Below, one piece after another: positions 34,212 through 43,184 of a DNA stretch of 64,000 nucleotides (the first letter of the stretch is position 1; every line of letters starts with the position of its first letter). The stretch lies in assembly GCF_021869535.1 (NCBI RefSeq), contig NW_026262593.1:53617318-53681317 (forward strand), written 5' to 3'. Position numbers and translations under genes: made by a program. The notes below the pieces were generated by a model that was given only the letters and a program-made list of their open reading frames with translations, had not been told where the DNA came from and searched no databases. Source of the DNA: Mytilus californianus (taxonomy: Eukaryota > Mollusca > Bivalvia > Mytilida > Mytilidae).

Positions 34212-35906
34212 TCAAACAATGTCGTACCAGTCTACCGACCCATCATGACTATATAATAATAACCGTTTGTTACGTTTGTCAAAATGGACGGAAGATGGGG
34301 ATCCGGATCTCCGTAACAGCTTCCGGGCATATTGCCCGTCGGGAGATACTAGAATGACGTCATACGAATTCGGGTCAATGGTTTTTGCAGAATCTGAGTA
34401 ACCAACGACAAACACATTTCCACTGCTGTCAGGACCAAGACCGTGTGGCCGGCTAATGTTTTTGTCTTCAAATTTCCACAGTTCCTTTCCACGCATGTCA
34501 CAACAGTGAACAGTTCCTACATCAGTATTTGTATAATAGAGTCTACTATTTGATGTCGTGAAGAATCGGACGCCATTAACGTTTATTGGAATTCTCTTCT
34601 GCACATTACCGGAAATATCCATTACTTGAATACCTTCGGTTTCTACGACAACGTAAATTTGGCCGCTCATATAGGAAATTCCTCTGCAAGGATAATTCGT
34701 CCGATATCGATTAGTTACGATTCCGTTGATTTTTGAAATATCGAGCATTTCAATGAATGACATTTTGTCATAGGTGACGGCAAACGTATAATAATTGATA
34801 GATGTAACATCAAACGGATGTGCAGAAACTGGTATGTTATTATAAAAGTTACCTTTTGAATCGTAAATACTTAGAACTTTCTTCGATGGTTCTGCAAATA
34901 TCATTTGACCGTTTGATGAAGAGGTGCATCCTTTCATATATTCACCGGAATCTGATGGCGATTTTATTGTTTTTCGCAGATGTAATTTGACCCTCATGAC
35001 AAATCTTGGCGGCGTACTTATTTTGCCAGCACGGGATTCCGAAAGTTTATGCTCATCGTCGCTAACTTTGTCCGGTTTATTCACCATTTCAACAATTCCA
35101 AATGATGTTATATCGGACACGAGCGCTTGGACTACTGGACTAACGCTTAATCTCAAATAAACATGTTTGATTCCACGGAGCATGTCGGAAGTATGTTTTT
35201 CGTCTATGGCATATCTTTTCCGAAGTTGTTGAGTCCCAAGAAATGTTTCAACATTTGTACTCAGGTGCTTTATTTGGATTGTTTTGTCCTTTAAATCATG
35301 GATCAATGTTTTCTCTCGATCTAGTTCTTTGAGACTTTCGTCAAGCTCAGCTTTTGTGCGTTCGTACACTTTGTTCAGTTCACCGAGCAAATTTTTCTGA
35401 ATTTTGGTAATATGATCGTTTATCTTCTTTCTGAGAGCTTCCAATTCCGTTTCAATTTTCTTTTTCTGGTCTTTGATAGTGTTTAGATTTTTTGTTCTTG
35501 AAGTTATCAATTTCTGTAAAGTCCCTGATAATTCAGATACTTTTTTCTCTAGATCAGACAACTGGAAAGATGTTTTCGCATCTTTTGATGCTTCCTGAAT
35601 AGTCTGCACACCATTGCATTTTGAATGGGTTTCCGGTTTACATTTATTACACGCGATATCATCATGGAACTTGCAGTAAATGTGAAATTTGGAATCATGG
35701 TCATGTTTGCAGATTTTATGCACAGTAAGTGCAAGTTTGTTGTATTTTTGAATTGAAATAAATTTATGATTAGAGTTACCAGATAAATGGGTGTATCTAC
35801 ATTTATGACAAAATGCTTTTTCGCATGTAATGCACCATGCATCTGCGTCTTTACTAACATGTCGTGTCTCGCAGTGGCAGCACGGTTTTGTATCTAGTGC
35901 TGACAT
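34212..35906 (-). CDS. B-box / coiled-coil / beta-propeller protein (TRIM-like, no RING), copy 1
   Basis: 564 residues, start MSALDTKPCCHCETRH. Residues 9-47 form a first B-box-type zinc site (C9, C12, H16, C25, C28, C33, C36, H40). Residues 66-97 form a B-box 2 (C66, H70, C78, H81, C86, C89, H94). About 105-235 is a charged coiled coil. About 300-564 is a repeat-containing beta-propeller (NHL-like; GHPFD-type and CRGISYM segments). There is no RING, so ubiquitin-ligase activity cannot be assumed. An upstream in-frame ATG would add 39 residues, but a ttttttcag acceptor lies 3 bases before this ATG and the paralogue has exactly 564 residues, so I take the shorter start. Such genes are greatly expanded in bivalves and often named TRIM2/3/45/56-like; the function here is unknown, with innate immune roles proposed for relatives. 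Confidence 0.9.
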   Translation of the reverse strand: MSALDTKPCCHCETRHVSKDADAWCITCEKAFCHKCRYTHLSGNSNHKFISIQKYNKLALTVHKICKHDHDSKFHIYCKFHDDIACNKCKPETHSKCNGVQTIQEASKDAKTSFQLSDLEKKVSELSGTLQKLITSRTKNLNTIKDQKKKIETELEALRKKINDHITKIQKNLLGELNKVYERTKAELDESLKELDREKTLIHDLKDKTIQIKHLSTNVETFLGTQQLRKRYAIDEKHTSDMLRGIKHVYLRLSVSPVVQALVSDITSFGIVEMVNKPDKVSDDEHKLSESRAGKISTPPRFVMRVKLHLRKTIKSPSDSGEYMKGCTSSSNGQMIFAEPSKKVLSIYDSKGNFYNNIPVSAHPFDVTSINYYTFAVTYDKMSFIEMLDISKINGIVTNRYRTNYPCRGISYMSGQIYVVVETEGIQVMDISGNVQKRIPINVNGVRFFTTSNSRLYYTNTDVGTVHCCDMRGKELWKFEDKNISRPHGLGPDSSGNVFVVGYSDSAKTIDPNSYDVILVSPDGQYARKLLRRSGSPSSVHFDKRNKRLLLYSHDGSVDWYDIV

Positions 35907-35909
35907 TTT

Positions 35910-36030
35910 CTGAAAAAAAGAACATAGTAGCATTAACGGTACCAAATTAAATGCTCCAGATTGGCATTTCGACATTAAACGTCTCTTGAGTGATGCTCGA
36001 AGCCGAAATATTTGAAAATCCAAGACTTAC
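35910..36030 (-). other. Probable 5' UTR intron of B-box gene copy 1
   Basis: On the minus strand a GTAAGT donor at 36030-36025 and a ttttttcag acceptor ending at 35910 define a ~121-bp intron directly before AAAATG. The in-frame extension through this stretch is therefore likely intronic. Confidence 0.6.
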
Positions 36031-36085
36031 TCAAAACATGAAGAACTTATAAATCAAAAAAGACGACAGTATAGCTAAACCCAGG

Positions 36086-36250
36086 CAAAGCATGAGGGTC
36101 TAGATGTGGTTTACAGAATAGAGAATAGTGGGCAAAAATACAGAAGAAAGGGCAAAATAAAGAAAGAATAGACAAAAATAGACAAAAAAAAAGAAAAGAA
36201 AATAAGAGCGTGTGCTAAAATATAAAGCAAAGAGATTGATTGGCAAACAA
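36086..36250 (+). repeat. Dispersed 'gaataatgggc' repeat copy
   Basis: gcatgagggtctagatgtgg, tttacagaatagagaatagt, gggcaaaaatacagaag, then purine-rich variants. The same start (gagggt...tttacagaatagagaata) is at 46205. Inverted copies are at 13985-14185 and 37310-37465, and a weak one is at 47860-47945. Confidence 0.65.
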
Positions 36251-36803
36251 AATGAGGAATCTAGAAAAAGGCATAAAAAAGGAAAGGAATTAAGGACCTT
36301 TATCAGGATCCTAATAAACCAAAACGTTAGTTTATTTTTGTATGTATGTTAATGATAAACGGCAATTTATGTACAAATAGTTTCTCTTTCTTCTTGTTTT
36401 CTATCGCTTCAATTCAGACTAAAAAATATGTGGAAATAAAATACCGGAACCGGAAATGGATCAAGTTCCATGATAATAAAAAATAAAAAAGATGAAAGCA
36501 GATATACTATAGAAAATTAGCTTAATCAATAAAGACAAAAATCAGATAGAAACTGACTAACATAAGAGAGGTTATCGCCTAGTTGTGAATAGACATCCCC
36601 CCACCCTCCTCAGAAAAAAATTACTTTGAATCCGTCGTTAATTTATTTGGAAGCTAAGATTTAAGCTACCGAAACTGAATAGCATCTGTTTCAGAAACAA
36701 GTAAAATTAGATGTTCTATTTTTGATGTTTGAGTGCGTAATGAATTTGATTTATTTTTGTAAGATGTTGATACATGGCTTAGTGGTGTCGCTTTTAAAAT
36801 GTT

Positions 36804-36829
36804 CTTTTCTTTCTTTCTTTCTTTCTTTT
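36804..36829. repeat. (TTTC)n microsatellite
   Basis: ttctttctttctttctttct in the upstream region of B-box gene copy 1. Confidence 0.9.
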
Positions 36830-36891
36830 CAATCATTAACGAATATACATTTTTTTGGCGAATTCATCTCTTTTATGAATTATTAATACAA

Positions 36892-36921
36892 AATATATAC
36901 ATATATATATATATATATACT
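36892..36921. repeat. (TA)n microsatellite
   Basis: atatatacatatatatatat followed by more AT repeats. Confidence 0.9.
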
Positions 36922-37309
36922 CACGCTTATTCCAGCCCGTAGATTAATATTATAACGCGGCTTAGATTTTAGTTCAAAAGATAGAGATCTCTTAAACTTT
37001 GGCAACAAATGTGTAACAGTAAATTAAATTTGTCACTCGTTTTGAAATAAAATATTTAAGACTAAATAAATTTGAATACATTTTGTCGTTCTATACTTGT
37101 AACGTATGAAAAGGCTAAACGGAGTTAGCTATGTCCATTTAAGTAAAACAATGACATTACAAAAAAAGTTAATCACCATGAAAGGACATTGACAAAAGAC
37201 AATAGATCGTATTATCGTTATAATACATATCATGTTTTTCTCTTTTTACTACAACATATCTGAAGTTCTGGTTGAGTCGGCGGGAGCGGGAGTCCTGATT
37301 TCTGTTAAT

Positions 37310-37465
37310 TCATTTTGCTATTTTTCTTTATTCTTTTATTTTACAGTCCTTTTTCTTTATTCTTTTTTTCTGCACGTTATTCTCTCTTCTTTATATTTAG
37401 CACACCATTATTATCTGTTCTTTTTTTTTTGCACATTACTCTCTTTTCTGTTAACCCTATCCAGA
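37310..37465 (-). repeat. Dispersed 'gaataatgggc' repeat, inverted copy
   Basis: tttttctttattctttt ... tattctctcttctttatat ... cattattatctgttc ... ccagaccctcatatcaatt. It is the reverse of 36086-36250. The 99-residue Phe-rich frame here is a repeat artefact. Confidence 0.6.
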
Positions 37466-37957
37466 CCCTCATATCAATTCGTGCTGATGTACTTTCAGAT
37501 TATTACTAATCAGTTCCTATTTTTGGTTTAGAGCTATATCATACAAAAAAAGCACAGTTTTAACCTGATTGAAAGTCGGTCAAAAATCAAATAATTTAAA
37601 TGAAGTAACGGTAACTAAATCGAATAGAATTGCATTCAAGCCAGATCCTGACCTAGACTATACTAACCATGAGAAGGAATTAAGCGACTAATCCATATAC
37701 AACTTTCTATGTAATCAGTTGTGATCAACTAAGATTGAAAGCTTGAATTAAAACATCCATCGAAAGTTACCTTTAACTTGTTGAAAAATAAATTGGAACG
37801 GCGACACTAATCCAGAGCCGCGTCAAAAAGTATAAATCGTACAATTTTCGTCCATTTTCAGAAATAGAACATGAAGTGAAGCCTCTGTCAATTATTACCT
37901 AGTTATGTAAAACATGTTACATATTCGTACTTCATTTGATCTTTTAACATTTTTTAT

Positions 37958-38012
37958 TCGAGCGTCACTGATGAGTTTGTGTAGACGAAATGCGCGTCTG
38001 CCGTATAAAAAA
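37958..38012 (+). ncRNA. Hammerhead-ribozyme-like motif, intact core
   Basis: CTGATGAG 37968-37975; stem II 37975-37978 with 37983-37986 (GTTT/AGAC, one G-U) and loop GTGT; CGAAA 37986-37990; short TGCGC stem III; cleavage triplet GTC 37996-37998. Stem I pairs GCGTCA (37962-37967) with TGCCGT (37999-38004), with one mismatch. All core residues of a hammerhead fold are present. It lies about 0.85 kb upstream of the reverse-transcriptase fragment, in the same orientation. Confidence 0.7.
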
Positions 38013-38389
38013 AGTATAAGCCTGCTATATTTGATGAACTTATTCAAAATGATTATGTTATGATAATTTTAGGGTTGACAATTTTAAGCAGCGTCAGCAA
38101 TTTTTTTTTTACCTTGGAAGAAGATACACGTTGCGACATGTTTTCATATTCTAATAATTGCATTGCATAGAGGTTTCATGCGATTCCGTTATTTTGAGTG
38201 GCCGTGGAATTACAAAAGTTGTGTTTTCTTTCCGTTTAAAAAGCAACATCTACTATATATGTATGACTGCACATACTCTACAAGACAAAGCATACAAACA
38301 AACGAAAGGTTTGATTTTATTCGTTATTTCATGGTTGGAGCATAAAAATGTAATTATAATAATTAAATGCTTTTTGTGTTTTCATAGGG

Positions 38390-38452
38390 TTGTAAAAACG
38401 TTGAACGTGAGCATATTTTTTAGTATGAAGTGCTTCGGTCAACGCTTTTACA
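38390..38452. repeat. Inverted repeat (ttgtaaaaacgttga / tcaacgcttttaca)
   Basis: gggttgtaaaaacgttgaac and cggtcaacgcttttacatcc form arms of ~18 bp, related to the termini at 15785-15900. Confidence 0.6.
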
Positions 38453-38715
38453 TCCAAATAAAATTACAAAAAGAAGCATTCAATATTAAATTATTTGTCG
38501 TCTTAAATTTTTAATAAGCATGTGGCAAATATAACGTTACACAAAAATACAATTAAGGCATACCATAAAATAAATCATAAAATAACAGATCAAATAAATA
38601 TATCAAAATTTCCCTTTCCATGTATATTAATATGAATATTTGAGGTAGGTCTAGGATTTTAGTTTAAACACTATTTTATTTGTTAAACGTGCAAAAATTA
38701 CAATTATACAAATCA

Positions 38716-38830
38716 GGAATACGGCAGTTGTTTTCCACTCGTCCCGTTGGTTGATAACGTCTGATTTTGTCAGTTTTTATGGACTTCCCCTTTTTAAATT
38801 TACCTTGGAGTTCGGTATTTTTCTTATACT
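38716..38830 (+). repeat. Family C copy adjacent to the RT fragment
   Basis: aatacggcagttgttttcca, ctcgtcccgttggttgataa, tgattttgtcagtttttatg, ccttggagttcggtattttt. Uninterrupted relative of 31500-31830. It runs directly into the reverse-transcriptase fragment and may belong to the same element. Confidence 0.6.
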
Positions 38831-38867
38831 GTTATAGACAAACAGGGATTCGGTAACAAAAAGAACT

Positions 38868-39660
38868 GTTTTGTTCGCTATGGGGATTCCGTATATCGTC
38901 AAATTATCGGAATTCCAATGGGGACTTACTGTGCACTACTTATTGCGGACCTGTTTCTGTGTTGTTATGAGTAACAATTTATGACTAAATTCAGCAAAGA
39001 CCCATCGAAACAACATCTGATTCAAAAACACTTTAAGATATGTGGATGATATATTGGCGCTCAATAATGAAGACTTCAGTATGTACACTAAAGAGATTTC
39101 TCCTGCTGAACTAACTTTAAATAAAGCTAATACTAACAATGAACACTGCCCTTTCCTGGATCTTGATATCTATATCTTTAACGGGAAGCTTAATATCAAA
39201 ATTTACGATAAAAGAAATGATTTTTCATTTCCTATTGTTGATCATTGTTAATTATCCATTTTTAGATGGTGACGTTCCCTTGTCACCATCTTATGGTGAT
39301 TATATATCTCAACTTGTTTGATTCGCTCGTGTATGTAACAACGTATTTGATTTTAACGAAAGAAATCTCTGTATTAGTGAAAAATTATTACACCAGGGTT
39401 TTCGATATCACAAACTTGTAAAAACATTTACTAAATTTTATCATCGGTACAAGGACATCATTCGTAAATATAAATCAACGTGCAGAAATCTTATACGTTC
39501 AGATATTTCACATCCAATCTTTAATGGTAATATTCTATACAAAGCACAGAAATGTCGTCATTCACCTCAAAAGCTAATCAACCCTTTAAACAGACTTATT
39601 CAGAAGGGATATAGTTACGATACTGTTGTCAGGTCATTAAAGATGGCATTTTTGGAATAA
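38868..39660 (+). pseudogene. Decayed reverse transcriptase, Penelope-like family
   Basis: Reading across frame breaks gives FVRYGDSVY, IIGIPMGTYCA, ADLFLCCYE, then YVDDILALNN (the catalytic YVDD), LTLNKAN, PFLDLDIYI, KIYDKRNDF, NYPFLDGDVP, YGDYISQLV and a basic C-terminal region (YHKLVKTFTKFYHRYKDIIR). At least one frameshift (before YVDD) and several stops disrupt it, so it is inactive. The word pattern is that of an invertebrate RT family I associate with Penelope-like elements; a related LINE-like class is possible. Downstream sequence to 40294 is its 3' region. Confidence 0.75.
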
Positions 39661-39769
39661 ATATTGATTCACTCATAGGTTCTTTGCATCGGAAATAAAC
39701 ACATTTCTTCTAAAATCAGTTGTTGGCATGATACGGGTTAAGTTATTCTCATATATTCTATGATGGTAT

Positions 39770-40294
39770 GATACTAAACCCCTAACGGGAGGATTGTGCT
39801 TGATTTTCATATGATGAAGACATAATCTTTCAATCAGTTTAATTGAGGTCTGGAGCTGGCATGGCAGTAACTGCTAGTAGTCCTTTGTTAATGTATGTAT
39901 CATTATTATTTGCTTAGTTTCTTCTGTTACCTATTCTGACATCGGACTCGGACTTCTTTTAAACTGAGTTTTACTGTGCGTATTGCTGTGTGTTTGTTTA
40001 TTCTATATTGGTTAGAGGTAAAGTGGGAGGGTTGAGATCTCACAAAACATGTTTAACCCCGCCGCATTTTTGCGCCTGTCAGGAGCCTCTGGTCTTTGTT
40101 TGTCTTACTTTAGTATATGTTTTTTAAGTTTGGTTCATTTATGTGTTTCTGAGTTTAGTGTGACGTTCATTTTCCCTGAACTAGTACATATCTTTGTTTA
40201 TGAGCCAGCTGAGCCCTCCTACGGGTGCGGGATTTTCTCGCTGTGTTGAAGACCCATTGATGGCCTTCGGTTGTTTTCTGCTCTTTGGTCGGGT
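39770..40294 (+). mobile_element. 3' region of the RT element
   Basis: cccctaacgggaggattgtg, catatgatgaagacataatc, gagggttgagatctcacaaa, gacccattgatggccttcgg, ending ctctttggtcgggt. Collinear with 17810-18345 and 51488-51795, which continue ~50 bp further. This copy is cut at its 3' end. Confidence 0.75.
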
Positions 40295-40337
40295 AGAAAT
40301 TGAGGTAAATTATATGGCCTTCCAAATACCGTTTCGA

Positions 40338-40390
40338 TTCATGACATCACTGAAGATACATCGATTGTCGAAATCCGGATATGGTGCACT
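40338..40390 (+). ncRNA. Hammerhead-like motif (variant core), just past the RT element
   Basis: Core CTGAAGA 40350-40356 differs from CTGATGA only at position 7, the most tolerant core site. ACA/TGT stem II closes a TCGAT loop, with CGAAA at 40369-40373. The cleavage triplet would be ATA (ends 40381). Stem I pairs ACATCA-side bases with TGGTGC (40382-40387), five pairs. The stem II closing pair is a mismatch, so activity is uncertain. Confidence 0.5.
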
Positions 40391-41033
40391 AATTTTTGCA
40401 CCTTTTGTTTGCGGTTTACAATCTTTTCCGCTAGTTTATTGTTTTCTGTTTGGTATTAAATTAATAGTTAAGATCTATTTTGTTACATCTGGTGATCCGT
40501 TTATTTGGCAATCGCGAATGGCAGTCAGCAGGGTTTAAGAACATCCGTTGTTCGACCTGTTAGTCAAATGCGTTTTGTTTAAATATACTTTTTCACTTTT
40601 TTGGTCTTTTGGAAAATGTTGTTTGTGCTGTATTTAGACCCCTCTAACAATAAATTTGTTTTGCATGCACACGTATAAAAATGCGGTTTTTATCCAACGC
40701 AATCACAGGTTTGAACGTTGTTTTCAATTTAGTTAACAATACAATCAATTGTATTGGATTCTTCATATGCAAACCGACCTCGTCGTCACTTTATAATTGC
40801 TGCCCTTCCGAAGCGCTTTTATGGATTTCCCTCCATCAGGGATTCTTAAACCTAATCATTTGAAAGTCATGGAATACGCTGGAAAGTAAGGAGCTAAATG
40901 ACCAAAAAAAGGATCTAAACGGAATAACAAAATTCATCAAAGGTGAACTTTGCTTGAGGGAGTTGGAACCCTCGTTTCTTAATAATTTCTTAATTTATGA
41001 AAGGAAAATTTTGAATAAGTATATGTTATTAAT

Positions 41034-42303
41034 CATTTCAGTATTGAAGCACTGACCAATGAGCTGATGATTTGAACATGCGCTTGTGACATGGATAAAT
41101 CATGTCAGTATTGAAGCACTGACCAATAAGCTGATGATTTGAACAGGCGCTTGTGACATGGATAAATCATGTCAGTATTGAAGCACTGACCAATGAGCTG
41201 ATGTTTTGAACATGCGCTTGTGACATGGATAAATCATGTCAGTATCGAAGCACTGACCAACGAGCTGATGATTTGAACAGGCGCTTGTGACATGGATAAA
41301 TCATGTCGATATTGAAACACTGACCAATGAGCTGATGATTTGAACAGGCGCTTGTGACATGGATAAATCATGTCGGTATTGAAGCACTGACCAATGAGCT
41401 GATATTTTGAACAGGCGCTTGTGACATGGATTAATCATGTCGGTATTGAAGCACTGACCAATGAGCTGATGATTTGAACAAGCGCTTGTGACATGGGTTA
41501 ATCATGTCAGTATTGAAGCACTTACCAATGAGCTGATGATTTGAACAGGCGCTTGTGACATGGATAAATCATGTCAGTATCGAAGCACTGACCAAAGAGC
41601 TGATGATTTGAACAGGCGCTTGTGACATGGATAAATCATGTCAGTATTGAAGCACTGACCAATGAGCTGATGATTTGAACAGGCGCTTGTGACATGGATT
41701 AATCATGTCAGTATTGAAGCACTGACCAATGAGCTGATGATTTGGACAGGCGCTTGTGACATGGATAAATCATGTCAGTATCGAAGCACTGACCAACGTA
41801 CTGATGATTTGAACAGGCGCTTGTGACTTGGATTAATCATGTCAGTATTGAAGCACTGACCAATGAGCTGATGATTTGAACATGCGCTTGTGACATGGAT
41901 AAATCATGTCAGTATTGAAGAACTGACCAATGAGCTGATGATTTGAACATGCGCTTGTGACATGGATAAATCATGTCAGTATTGAAGCACTGACCAATGA
42001 GCTGGTGATTTAAACAGGCGCTTGTGACATGGATAAATCATGTCAGTATTGAAGCACTGACCAATGAGCTGATGATTTGAACAGGCGCTTGTGGCATGGA
42101 TAAATCATGTCAGTATTGAAGCAATGACCAATGCGCTAATGATTTGAACAGGCGCTTGTGACATGGATAAATCATGTCAGTATTGAAGCACTCACCAATG
42201 AGCTGATGATTTGAACAGGCGCTTGTGACATGGATTAATCATGTCAGTATTGAAGCACTGACAAATGAGCTGATGATTTGAACAGGCGCTTGTGACATGG
42301 ATT
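41034..42303. repeat. 67-bp satellite array, ~19 units
   Basis: Unit catgtcagtattgaagcact, gaccaatgagctgatgattt, gaacaggcgcttgtgacatg, gataaat; the 67-bp step holds throughout (e.g. 41101 to 41168). Each unit contains the palindrome TGACATG...CATGTCA and the pair GTCAGT...CACTGAC. Variants (ggataaat/ggattaat, aggcgc/atgcgc, tatcgaag) are scattered without a fixed higher-order period. No cas-like genes or unique spacers, so it is not a CRISPR array. Confidence 0.95.
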
Positions 42304-42519
42304 CCTTTTTGTTATAACTATACTTTATATTTATTTGACAGCCTCTTTTTTCTTATTTGGTGTGTTTTTGATCTGATATGAAAAAAAAACTCGTAAAAAA
42401 TACAAAGCTTCCTATTTTGTACGCCAGACGACACACATACACCTAAGCAGTGTCACTCGAATCAAAACAATTGGAAGGCCATATCAAATACAAAATTGAA
42501 GAGCATTCAAAGAGGAAGG

Positions 42520-42715
42520 TAAAGGGTTATTTTCGTGCAACGTGTTTTGCCATTTTTATTTCACGTGCAGCCGTGAAAAATTTTCGTTATTCACCGTGTT
42601 TCGTGAAATCGGTAAAAAGATCAACGTGCAAGAAATTTTCAATTGTTCGATCATCGTGAAATGGCACTTTTATTTCGACTTCTTCCGTGCAGATAACACA
42701 CCCCCCCCCTTTTAA
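42520..42715 (+). repeat. cgtgcaacgtg / cgtgaaa-rich dispersed sequence
   Basis: ttttcgtgcaacgtgttttg, atttcacgtgcagccgtgaa, tcaacgtgcaagaaattttc, ending in a C-run before tttt. Repeated cgtgca/cgtgaaa words suggest a degenerate short-period repeat. Confidence 0.5.
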
Positions 42716-43120
42716 GCCCCTCTTCAAAACCGCAAATCTGAAAAGTTGTGCAAAACACGGCTAAGTCAATTTATGCCTGGTAGTAGAAAATATAATAATT
42801 TAACGTTTTATGAATATTTTTTTTTTAATAGAAGATGAACATATCAATGATATACTCATGTCAAAACAAAAGTGCTGACTACTGGGCTTGTGATACCATA
42901 GAGACGAAACGTCCAACAGCACTGACCCAGTGGTTGTAAAAACTAAACTAAGATACAAGGATTGTTATTTGGTACACCAGCTAGACGTTATGTCTACATC
43001 CAACTCGAATCAAACAGTTGGAAAACCAAGTCAAAAACGAAGTTTGCATGGATGTGTTAATCTTGAATTCTAGAACACAGAATGTCTAATAATATCTAAA
43101 TATAGTGTTTGATAAATACA

Positions 43121-43126
43121 TTTATT
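43121..43126 (-). terminator. Candidate poly(A) signal of the 43185-44879 gene
   Basis: tttatt on the plus strand is AATAAA on the minus strand, about 60 bases after the stop codon. Confidence 0.6.
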
Positions 43127-43184
43127 AGATATTTAAAAAGATATTTAAAAAGAACATGTACTTAAATGTATATAAGATAAACGT

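Larger units (their letters stand above)
36031..43120. other. Gene-free interval between the two B-box genes
   Basis: Contains microsatellites, a reverse-transcriptase fragment with its 3' tail, two hammerhead-like motifs, a 67-bp satellite and a cgtgcaacgtg-type dispersed repeat (about 42520-42715). No further host gene is supported. 36300-36780, 37540-37940 and 40400-41030 show nothing I can name. Confidence 0.6.

Noticed and set aside
34212-36023. 603-codon start for B-box copy 1
   Set aside because: The extra 39 codons lie across a splice acceptor and probable 121-bp 5' intron, and the paralogue starts at the equivalent of codon 40.
37232-37531. 99-codon Phe-rich frame
   Set aside because: Inverted copy of the gaataatgggc dispersed repeat.
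39042-39321. Short frames as a possible live gene
   Set aside because: They are pieces of the decayed reverse transcriptase; neighbouring frames carry the rest, with stops and frameshifts.
41034-42303. CRISPR-like regular array
   Set aside because: Units are continuous with no unique spacers, no cas genes exist, and the genome is animal.
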